A DNA stretch of 64,000 nt from Lentzea alba. GTDB lineage: Bacteria > Actinomycetota > Actinomycetes > Mycobacteriales > Pseudonocardiaceae. The number at the start of each line of letters is the position of its first letter. Position 1 is the first letter of the stretch. The position numbers and the translations under genes are program-made. Positions 51,358-60,400 of this stretch are shown piece by piece. The stretch lies in assembly GCF_011067745.1 (NCBI RefSeq), contig NZ_JAAMPJ010000005.1:566872-630871 (forward strand), written 5' to 3'. The notes beneath the pieces were generated by a model, which had not been told where the DNA came from, did not search any database, and saw nothing but the letters and a program-made list of their open reading frames with translations.

Positions 51358-52197
51358 GTGAAGCAGTCGAGCGTGAAGATCGACGGACAACAAATCACTT
51401 ACTTGCAGAGCCCGGCCGACCAGAGTGGCCAAGCCGATCCCGAGGTCATCTTCATTCACGGCAACTCGTCTTCAGCCAGGACTTGGCTCCCGGTGATGCG
51501 GGGTGATTTCGGCAGGCGGTTCCGTTGCGTTGCACTGGACCTGCCCGGACACGGGCAGTCCGAACCGGCGAGGGATCAGGCCGACTACTCGCTACCGGGA
51601 TACGCCGCCGTGCTCACCCGCTTCGTGCAGGAACTCCGCGCATCGGAAGCGATCATTGTCGGCTGGAGCCTGGGCGGGCAGATCGTGATGGAGGCCGCGC
51701 CCGAACTGCCGGACGCGGGCGGCTTCGTCATCTTCGGCGCGCCGCCGGTCGCGTCACCAGCCCAGATGGCAGAGGCTTTCCTGCCGCACCCGGCGATGGC
51801 CGCTCTCTTCAGCGCGCAGGTCAGCGAGTCCGAGGCAAGGCTGGCCGCTGAGAGCTTCACCGCGCCCGGTTCGCCGCTCGACATCAGCGAGTTCGTCTCC
51901 GACATCCTGACCACCGACGGCGCAGCTCGCATCGGGCTCGGAGCCAGCGCTGGTGCGGGCCGGTTCGCGGATGAGATCGCGATCGTCTCGGCGCTCCGTC
52001 AGCCGCTGGCCATCCTGCAAGGCGCTGACGAGCAACTGGTCAACCATGACTACTTGCGAAAGCTGACCATCCCCAGCCTGTGGCGAAAGGAGGTTCAACT
52101 GATCCCCGGAGCCGGCCACGCTCCGCACCAGGAGGCACCGCAGCAGTTCGCCGCCCTGCTCACAGAGTTCATCGGCGACCTTGGTCGCAAGCAATGA
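51358..52197 (+). CDS. Alpha/beta hydrolase
   Basis: 279 aa from the GTG at 51358; a second GTG at 51373 is possible. The open frame extends 5' into the integrase fragment but without sense. Motifs: oxyanion strand VIFIHGNSSSARTWLPVM, ALDLPGHGQSEPA, nucleophile elbow VGWSLGGQIVME (Ser about 105), acid in LAILQGADEQLVN and His in PGAGHAPHQEAPQQF. It is a typical esterase- or dehalogenase-like cytosolic hydrolase with unknown substrate. Codon use is like the surrounding genes. It has no clear operon partner. Confidence 0.83.
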   Translation: MKQSSVKIDGQQITYLQSPADQSGQADPEVIFIHGNSSSARTWLPVMRGDFGRRFRCVALDLPGHGQSEPARDQADYSLPGYAAVLTRFVQELRASEAIIVGWSLGGQIVMEAAPELPDAGGFVIFGAPPVASPAQMAEAFLPHPAMAALFSAQVSESEARLAAESFTAPGSPLDISEFVSDILTTDGAARIGLGASAGAGRFADEIAIVSALRQPLAILQGADEQLVNHDYLRKLTIPSLWRKEVQLIPGAGHAPHQEAPQQFAALLTEFIGDLGRKQ

Positions 52198-52325
52198 TCG
52201 GCCCGGATCATCGGCACCCGACAACCCGCACATCGCTCCAACGCCGGTCGCGAGCTCATGTCGGATGCGATCGCACGCTCATGCCGATGTGCCGAGGTCG
52301 ATCTGATGGACGTTAGGGTCGACCA

Positions 52326-52739
52326 GTGACCGCCGAGAACATCGAATGGGGTGGACAGCGCGAGGGCGACCCGACAGAAGCAGAACTCGCCTTCGCGACG
52401 TCACTGAACGCGCAAACTCCAGGGCTGGACTACTGGCTGCATTCCGACGACGACGGCACTCCCTGGCTCCTGGTGTCCCTTGATCTCATCGAGGGAAACA
52501 CCGTGCAGAACACTTTGCGCCTGGACTTCGACAGCCGCGGCATCCGCGGCGGCTGGAGCCCGTCATGCCTCAACTGGGACGACGGAATGAGGGCAGAGGA
52601 CGCTTTGATCGACTTGGCGGGACCCGAAGGTCTGCTTCTCCCGGCGAACCAGTTGTCGATCGAGGACCTGGCTCGCCGTGCTGCAGACTGGTTCACCCAG
52701 CCGAAGAAGGGACGCTGGGCCGACCCCCACCGCACGTGA
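52326..52739 (+). CDS. Hypothetical acidic protein
   Basis: 137 aa from a GTG at 52326 (TAENIEWGGQREGDPTEAEL). The protein is acidic, with a mixed alpha/beta look: AFATSLNAQTPGLDYWLHSD, WLLVSLDLIEG, LRLDFDSRGIRGGWSPSCLN, and a C-terminal helix SIEDLARRAADWFTQPKKGR. No signal peptide or membrane segment. I do not recognise the family; small acidic cytosolic proteins of this look often occur as orphan immunity proteins, which would fit the scarred setting, but that is only a suggestion. Confidence 0.6.
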   Translation: MTAENIEWGGQREGDPTEAELAFATSLNAQTPGLDYWLHSDDDGTPWLLVSLDLIEGNTVQNTLRLDFDSRGIRGGWSPSCLNWDDGMRAEDALIDLAGPEGLLLPANQLSIEDLARRAADWFTQPKKGRWADPHRT

Positions 52740-52789
52740 GCGGCACCGGTCGCCCCCGGTGTAGTCTCAAGTAGCCGCTGATCACTTGC

Positions 52790-53518
52790 TCACTGAGTTC
52801 GCGTCGAGAAGATGCGCGCGGCACCCTCGCGAACGGCCCTCCAGTCCGTCGCCGGCACGTGCCGCAAGGCTGCGGCCAGGGACCCGGAACGCAACTGATG
52901 TTCCCGGCGCAGCTGTTCGATGTCGAGCTGGATGTCCGGATCCAGCCCGCCGGCCTCGATCTCCGCGATGCGCCGGTCCATCGCATCGATCAGCTCCCGG
53001 TCGAACTCCTCCACAGCGCGCAGGAACAACTCGGTGGAGACGCTCGCCCGTCCTTGCCTCGGCACGGCGCAGTCAAGTCCGGGCTCGGCCGGGTGCCACC
53101 AGTCGACGGTGATCGTGTCCCGGTCGGCGACCGATCGCCACCACAGGATGCGTGGTGAGGCGGCGAGGTAACTGGCGTACATGAAGTGGCTGCTGTACCA
53201 GTCGAGAGCCGCCTCCGCGTCTTCGACACCTGCCCCGTACCACGCATCCTGATCGCTGGTCATGTGGTCGACGAGATCTGCGGGCACCGGTTCCAGCAGA
53301 GACGGCAGCACTTCCTGGACGTCCTCCCACAATCGGACGACGTAGTAGTCGACTGGCGAGGGCTGTCCGGTATCGGCGTTCGACGGGTGGTGAAACAACT
53401 TGTGTCCGTCCACTTCGATCCAGTACCAGCCGTCCGTCAGGGCGAACCAGTGCAGCCTGCGATTACCCCAAGGCTCCACGTCGGCCAGCGGCCTGAGCCG
53501 GAAGTGAAAACGGATCAC
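52790..53518 (-). CDS. DUF5984-like protein
   Basis: 242 aa if the GTG at 53518 is the start (VIRFHFRLRPLADVEPWGN), which places the conserved opening of the family at the N-terminus; a longer frame to 53665 exists but runs into the integrase-like remnant. The conserved opening continues with RRLHWFALTDGWYWIEVDGH, the part I associate with DUF5984 proteins. The C-terminal half has WYSSHFMYASYLAASPRILW, TVDWWHP and the helical ELFLRAVEEFDRELIDAMDR. Function is unknown. No membrane segments. The gene stands alone, convergent with 52326-52739. Confidence 0.65.
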   Translation of the reverse strand: MIRFHFRLRPLADVEPWGNRRLHWFALTDGWYWIEVDGHKLFHHPSNADTGQPSPVDYYVVRLWEDVQEVLPSLLEPVPADLVDHMTSDQDAWYGAGVEDAEAALDWYSSHFMYASYLAASPRILWWRSVADRDTITVDWWHPAEPGLDCAVPRQGRASVSTELFLRAVEEFDRELIDAMDRRIAEIEAGGLDPDIQLDIEQLRREHQLRSGSLAAALRHVPATDWRAVREGAARIFSTRTQ

Positions 53519-53597
53519 CTCGGCAGTGTGCCCCACCACCTCAGACGACTGTCGACCATTTTGACTCGGACGTCCCCTCACACCGCGGTGCACGCAC

Positions 53598-53810
53598 GTG
53601 CCGATCTCGATCGCGGTGTCCTGATCATCGATCCACGCACCGGGGCGCTGCAGGAGAATGCGCACACGCGGTGGCTCGGCTCACCATGTTCCGCAAGTAT
53701 CTTGAGCAACACGACAACGAGTTCGTGTTCACCGCCGAAGGCGGAACATGGCTGTGGCGCAGCACTTTAATCCGCCGCGTCCTCAACCCGCAGTCAACGG
53801 CAACGAAGGA
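53598..53810 (+). pseudogene. Frameshifted integrase (tyrosine recombinase-like) fragment
   Basis: Two frames together resemble the central part of actinobacterial phage-type integrases. The first reads DLDRGVLIIDPRTGALQENA then HTRWLGSP; after a frameshift near 53680 the second reads KYLEQHDNEFVFTAEGGTWL and WRSTLIRRVLNPQ. The N-terminal arm-binding part and the catalytic C-terminal box (HxxR...Y) are missing. It marks a former mobile element or integration event next to the second RHS locus. Confidence 0.6.
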
Positions 53811-54036
53811 CGACCGCTCTCAGGCACGGCTCCGGACCACTTGCCGCGTAGCCAATCCGCGGCCCCCTCACACCGTTAGTCAAAGGGGCACCACGAACAC
53901 CGAGATCTACGAACCGGATGCGATCAAGCAGGAGAATCCTGCTCCAGAACTGCTCGTGCAGTGGCGGCGGATCAGGCGTGCGACGTAGTCCAGGGTGCGA
54001 TTGGACAACGTGATCGTGGATGGACAGAACAACACG

Positions 54037-54095
54037 AAGCTCCTGGTCGACATCGGTTGATCTTGGTCGTGATGCCACTGCTACCAGGAGCTTCG
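54037..54095. repeat. 12-bp inverted repeat
   Basis: GAAGCTCCTGGT at 54037-54048 and its exact complement ACCAGGAGCTTC at 54084-54095. It lies 89 bp downstream of the candidate immunity gene stop (leftward) and could be a terminator for the RHS locus or the end of a lost mobile element. Confidence 0.45.
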
Positions 54096-54183
54096 CCAAG
54101 CTCAAGGGTCATTGACTACACCGACCTGATCTCGTGACCAGCAAGATCAGAATGGAAAGAAATCATCAGGAACGCATTACATG

Positions 54184-54441
54184 TCAAAACGGAACTAGCC
54201 AGTTCGGCATATTCTCACTTGAGGCAAACTGGATTATCACCACATCGGAAAGCGGCCCATCAAAGCCATGCGAAACCAATTCTTCAAGACTTGGAACAAT
54301 ACCCTTCTCACGCATAAGGGCAATCAGCCGGGCCACCTCAATCGAGGTTTCGCTAGAGTGCCCGTCCCGCGGACAGTAGGCTCCACGGAAGTACTCACCA
54401 TCCATGCATTTAGTGTAAGCTTCAGCCCAAGTATTTTTCAT
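54184..54441 (-). CDS. Candidate immunity protein for the RHS toxin
   Basis: 85 aa, its ATG overlapping the toxin stop as ATGA. The sequence (MKNTWAEAYTKCMDGEYFRG, later IEVARLIALMREKGIVPSLE and SDVVIIQFASSEN) shows a cytosolic, slightly acidic alpha/beta protein without signal peptide. I do not recognise the family. Its size, overlap with the toxin tip, lower GC and position directly behind the variable C-terminus are the standard signs of an immunity gene in polymorphic toxin systems. Nothing else follows within 300 bp. The role is inferred from position. Confidence 0.65.
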   Translation of the reverse strand: MKNTWAEAYTKCMDGEYFRGAYCPRDGHSSETSIEVARLIALMREKGIVPSLEELVSHGFDGPLSDVVIIQFASSENMPNWLVPF

Positions 54442-57400
54442 CGTTTCAACACTCCTGTAATGGACGGAATTCCACCTTCGGCTCGACCAACCTTGACAAC
54501 AAACCCGAGATTCTGCATTTGGCCAACAATGCTATCAACGTCTGCAATGCGACCAGTAGTAATAGAGAGACTACCGCCAGGCTTCATCACACGAGCTACT
54601 TCCGCTAGAGTCCCGCCCGCAAACTCAGTGGAGGGAAAGTGGTTCATTGTAACATTGTCAAAAACCGAGGAACCAAACGGTAGATTCTGCGATCGACCGA
54701 CGACGGTAGGCCCATGCGCAGCATTTGGATTCACGCTAACTACGCCATCCGGCGTCCTGACGACACTTTTAACGCTGGAGTCAGGAAAAGACCCACCACC
54801 GATATCAAGCGTCAAACCGCTCTGACAGGTGTTGTGCACAAGGACTGCCACAGCGCCGGCCATCACATAGTAAGTGTGAATACCATCGATCGTTAGGTTG
54901 TGAACCCGTTCAATCGCAGTCCACCTCTTGATCGTCGCTACTTGAATCCGGGTCCCCGCCGCAGTCTCTAACACCGTACCGGCACCCAATTCACTGGCAT
55001 ATGCCCAGCGCTGCTGGTCAGGCAGCCAGAATGGATGACCATCGGTCGCGATGATCTTGCCATCACCAACCTCGATCTCGACGAGGTCCTTGACACCTTC
55101 GCCGACGATCGTCTTGAGCACCGACCTAGCTCCTGATGCGCCGGTCTCGGGATCAGTAGCGAGTACCAGATCACCAACCTTTATCTCACTGATCCGCTTC
55201 GTCGCACCATCTGCCATTAGCACGGAAGTGTCACCAGTGAAGCTATGCGGGCCACATCCTGCACGTATCCGACTCGCCGCGCTCCTCACTCCAAGCGACG
55301 CCGCTCCCACACCAGCGGCTGCCATACCGAGGAATTCGCTGCCCTTTTGCTCCCAAATCTCATCACTTGCACATTTCGACCAGTTATCCAGGCAATAATT
55401 TGCGGCAATGTCCTTGGCTCCGGCGATATCGTCAGGATTCTCCATTAGGTGGATCCATGCCATCTGACAACCCGTGCGGCCGAAACAGGAATACTCTCCA
55501 TCTCCCATGGAGTTGCCCCAGAACGTCCCGCCAAAGTTGAATGACGTATAACCCGAATTCCAGATCGAGATCAGCCTGGTCGGATCCGTTGTCCTAGGCG
55601 AGTTCTCTCTCGTCCATTTCTGTCGCGGGGATGGACCAGCGGGTGCGTCTGAACCTTCGATCGGCGGTGAAGAAGTCCTCGGTGTACCAAGGGTGCTGCT
55701 GCAGCCGCCGTCGTCCATGCAGCCCATCGCAAGCAGGCCGGTTGGGTCACTGAAGGTGACGGGGCTGTTGTTGGCGTAGGCGTAACCGTTCCACTGCTGC
55801 GGATCGGTGGTGTCCATGAGCGGGTCGACGGAGATGAACCGGCCAATGGCCGGGTCGTACTCTCGGGCACCGATGTGGGTCAGGCCGGTGTTGTCGAGGG
55901 TGCCGCCGACGAGGCCCTTGTCCATGAAGGCAGGCCAGGCACCAGTGCCACCGCGGATCTCACCGAACGGCAGGGTGCGCCGGGTGCTCACCTTTTGCCC
56001 GAGGGCGCTGATAGTGATCTGTGTCGTGCCCTGCTGGTCGGTGGACATCCAGGTGATGCCGGTCGACGTACGCGTGCCGATGTCCTTGCCCGCGTGGGTG
56101 TAGTAGCGGGTACAGACCTTCGCGCCGGACGATGCCGTGTACCGCAACTCCTGGCCTGGCAGGTACAGCGTCGGTCCAGTCGGGTCTCGCTTGATCAACC
56201 GGTTGCCGTCGGCGTCGTAGACGTACGACGACGCACCTGACTCGTCGACCGTGGTCGCGACATGACCTTCCCGGTCCCACGTCATCGTCTGCGTGGCACC
56301 ACCTGGAGACGGGCGGGTGAGCGTGTTGCCCACCTCGTCGTAGGTGTACGAGGCTTTCCTGGTGCCTCCGGTGTCCGCGGTCACCGTGCTGGCCAGGCTG
56401 TGCTTGCCAGGCGTCGGGAAGTACTCGGTCGTGCGATCGCCAGCGCTCGTGCCGTGCTCGACCAGTTTGGTGCGGTCGCCTGCGACGTTGTAGCTGTAGG
56501 TGTGCCAGTACTTCGACGGGCCGCCAAGCGCTTCGACGGAACGTGGTTCTCTGCAGTTACCGGAGATCGGGGTCCACGCCTCAGTCAAGCGCCGCAGGTG
56601 GTCGGTCTGGAAACACTGCGTGTCGGAGCTGATCAAATCTGCGACGCGGGTGATGTTGCCAGCGTTGTCGTAGTCGTACCGCACGTTGGCGACATCCGAG
56701 GGTCCGGTCAACTTCGATGTCCGGATCTGGTTGAGCCGACGGGTGTGCTCGTCGTAGTCGCGCAGAACATCAACCGTGCCGCTTTCGCCGCTGCGCAGCT
56801 GGTAGGTCTGCAGTTCTCCGAATGGCGTGTAGCTGGTGCTGGTGACGAGGTCGGTCTTCAGCTGGGCGTTGTAGCCGGTCTTCTGCGTCGTCGGTTGACC
56901 TAACGTGTCGTAGCCGTAGAACAGCGTCTCCTTCTTGAGATCGCCGGTCGCTGCGATTTCAGTTGAGGAGGGCAGGTCGTCTGGGTTGTAGGTGTAGCCG
57001 TAGTTGTAGGTGCCGGCGAGGCCGGTCTCGTTCGCCGGGATCGTGATGGTGGTTGCGGTCGGCTGCTGGTCCAGCCTCATGCCGGTGTGTTCTTTGATGT
57101 AGTCGCCGAGTTCGCCGTGGCGCACGGACTTCACCAGCGCGCCGTTGATTCTGGTGCCGTCGGCGAGCTTGTCGTAGATCCACTCCGCACGCACGGTGCC
57201 TGCTGTCGAGTCGTCTCGCGTGCTGGTCTTGCGTCCCAAGGCGTCATAGGTGTACGCGATCGCCTTGCCTCGTCCATCCTTTGTGGACATGAGCTGGTCC
57301 GCGTCGTCGTAGGTCGACTCGGTCGTGCCCTTGTCCGGGTCGACAGCGCGAATCTGCCTGCCGCGCACGTCGTAGGCGTACTGCCACTTCTTGCCTGACG

Positions 57401-60400
57401 GCTGGGCGACCTCGGTCAGCTGGCCCTTGAGATCGTAGGAGTACCTGGTCGCGTCGAACCCTGTCGCGCTGCCGGCGACGACACCCGAGTGGTACTGGCG
57501 AAGCTCGGACTTGCGGCCGAGTACGTCGACCAGCGTTGAGGTCACTACGCCGCCAGCCGGTGGCGTGACGTCGGTGCGGTCACCCGCGTAGTAGGTGGTC
57601 GTGCGGAACAACTCCTCACCACCTGGGCTGCCCACCGGCACCAGTTGTTTGAACACCTGGGCGATCTCGCGGCCAGCACCGTCATATGTCGTCAACGTCG
57701 CCGCAGGAACCGTGTCCGTAGGCACGAACAGCTCAGGACCGGACACCATCTTCGCGACATAGGCGTTGTTCGACCGCACCGCGCGGCCTGCTGCGTCGTA
57801 GTGGGTATCCGTCACTACCGTCTTTGACGTATCTCCGGTCGCGTCGGGCCGCTGTGTCTGACGTGGCCGGAGCAATCCGTCGAACAGTTCACGTGACGTG
57901 ACATATTGGCCACCGATCCAGTCGCTTGTCGCGACAACAGCAGGCCCGTTCGTTCGCTCCAGGTAGGAAAACTTCTTGTCAGCAGGCCGTCCATCGATAC
58001 TGGGGCGAGGTTTCCACACCGCCGTCGTACGACCGAGACCGTCGTATTCGATGCGCGCCGTTCTCTGGTTAGCATCGACGGTGGACGACGGCGTGCCCCA
58101 CGCCGGCTGCTGAACCGTCTTCGTGACCCAGCCCAGCGCGTTGGTCGTGGTGGTCTCCGTGACCGGCCCACCTGCGGCGGGGGTGTATGCCGTGGTCGTC
58201 GTTCCCTTGGAGTCCGTCAGCTTGGTGACCCGGCCGTAGATGTCGTACTCGGTCACGGTCTCGGCCAGGTAAGCTGCCGTGCCGTTGACATACGACTTGA
58301 GGCTCTCGGTCCGGGTGACGTCACTCTTGGTCGGAGCAACGCCATGTCCCTGGCCGTCGTAGTAGGTCCTGGTGTCGCCTGCGATGTCCGCGTCCTGCAG
58401 GCCCACACCGGCCTTCGCTTTCGTGCAGTCGACCAGGAAGTCCCGCTTGCGCGACACCGTGCCGATCAGCCAAGCCGACGTGTTGCGCGCGTAGTCGGTC
58501 AAGCTGCACTTCTCATCGCCGACGACCTTGTCGTCGCCGCGATCCTCGGTCTGCGTCTCGGTCCCGTAGGTCTGGTCGAACTCGGTGACCACACTGGTGG
58601 TGCGGAATCCGCGTCCGCTGTCGAGCGCGATGCGTGAATGCTTGCTCTCGGTCGAGGTGTAGCGGGCGTGTGTGGTGACGTCGCCGATCGTGCGGCTCGC
58701 CGTCGGTTCCGACTTCCAGGGCACGGTGACGGTTGCAGAGACCTCCGCGCCGGTTGGTCCGTTGTAGACGATCTCTTCGCGCACCGTGCCCGCGAAGGCA
58801 TCCTCATCGTTGATGGCGGGAATGTTGCCGGCAGTGATCGCCGGCATAGGCGCGTTGCGGGTGCCGGATGGGAGTTTGTCTCCGTGCATGCCGCGGAAGT
58901 AGCGCTTCTCGGTCAGCGTCTGTTCGCCAGGATCGCCCTTGCGCGTCTTGACGGCCCCGTAACCGCGCCACACCGACCACGTCTTGTCTTCGGCCTTGAT
59001 CAGACCGTCGTCATCGGTGTAGTGCCAGGCCGGGTTGCCGACGTACTCATAGCTGGTAACCACGCGCGTCGAACCGCCGGTGAGGTCGGATTCAGTCACG
59101 CTGTTCACGACGTACTTGTGGAAGTAGTCCCAGATCGGATCCTTGTTGCCATCCGGCTTCCAGCGCACCGGATAACAGCGCAGAGTGTTGTCCTGCAATG
59201 CCTTCACGTCAGGCATCCGCGAACCCGGCACGCAGTCCGCACCGGAGTAGGTAACGTCGATCTGGCCGCCGGTCTCGGTGTAGATGCTCTTGAGGCGCCA
59301 CCACTTCATCGCCGCGTACTGATCAGAATGCGTATCGACCCGATTGCTGCGCTGCTCACCCTGGAACCGGATGTCCGGCACAACGGTCTGTTGGCCGACA
59401 AGACCCACGCGCGAGATCTTGTCCAGCCACAGACCCGCCCGCGTGCCATCACCGGGATCGGGAAACGAGTGACCCAGCGTCCACTTCTCGACCGCATTGC
59501 CCCCGACCTTGGTGGTCACCGAGGCAAGGCGCTTGCTCGACCAGAACGTCGGCGAGCCGGTCAGACAAGGATTCGCGTCGCATGCGCGGTCCCACGGCAC
59601 GTCCGGCCAGTGCACGGCGTCCTTCGTGCCACAGTCAGCCAGACAGCGGTCGGCCAGCTCGAACACGACCTGCATCGGCGCGGTTTCGGACCGGTCGTTG
59701 CGGGTGCCGTAGTCGATCTGCCGCAGCACCGACGCCCTGTCGTACTCGACGAGATCGGTCGTGGTGTTGTTGCGGGCGTACTTGTTGGTTTCCTTGTCAT
59801 AGCTGTAGCTCATGGTGTTGCCGTGCAGGTCAACGACGTACTCGAGGTTCCAGCGATACGGCTGCGAACAGAACGAGTCCTTGAACGCGGCAGCCTCGCA
59901 CGGCTCATTGGCGTGATTGCCCGCGACCTGAACGTTCAGCACGGATTGGCGGCTGCGCCCGAACCAACGTTGCGTACCGTCTGGGGTTGTGACGATCCAG
60001 TGCGCGCCGTTGCGCGCACCGTTGTCGATGCCCTCGGCTCCGTCGCGGAACTCGACGCGGGTGCCGTCGTCGTTGCGCAAGCGCCACCGCCTCGACGGAG
60101 CGGGCTCCTTGATCAGCTCACCCGCGTGGCCCTCCATCGACAGGGCGGCGTTCTCGTTGCGCCAGCACAGGTCACCGGTCTCGGTGGTGTTGCGGGCGCC
60201 GCCTGCCATGTCGTCGGCGCAGCTGACGTACTTGCGTTCGATGAAGTTCGCGCCGAGTTCGAAGCCCTCACCGATCCACGACGGCTGGTTATTCGATGCC
60301 GCCATCCGACCGTCGACACTCGCCGATGAGTACTCCAGCGCCAGCATCGGCGTCGGGCCTCCTAGCGATGGCGGCATCCGCAGCGGGTAGTTCCAGGTGA

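Larger units (their letters stand above)
53519..54183. other. Gene-poor scarred region
   Basis: 665 bp between the DUF5984-like gene and the candidate immunity gene. It contains the integrase-like remnant at 53598-53810 and, at 54037-54095, a perfect 12-bp inverted repeat (GAAGCTCCTGGT and ACCAGGAGCTTC, 35-nt loop). From about 54110 the base composition becomes clearly AT-richer. Open frames on both strands between 53794 and 54105 have no recognisable product. Confidence 0.5.

Noticed and set aside
53794..54105. A 103-codon leftward frame before the candidate immunity gene
   Set aside because: Arg/Pro-rich translation without motifs or ribosome site, overlapping the integrase-like remnant.
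58638..60329. A 563-codon plus-strand frame opposite the second RHS gene
   Set aside because: Antisense of RHS coding sequence, without ribosome site or recognisable product.
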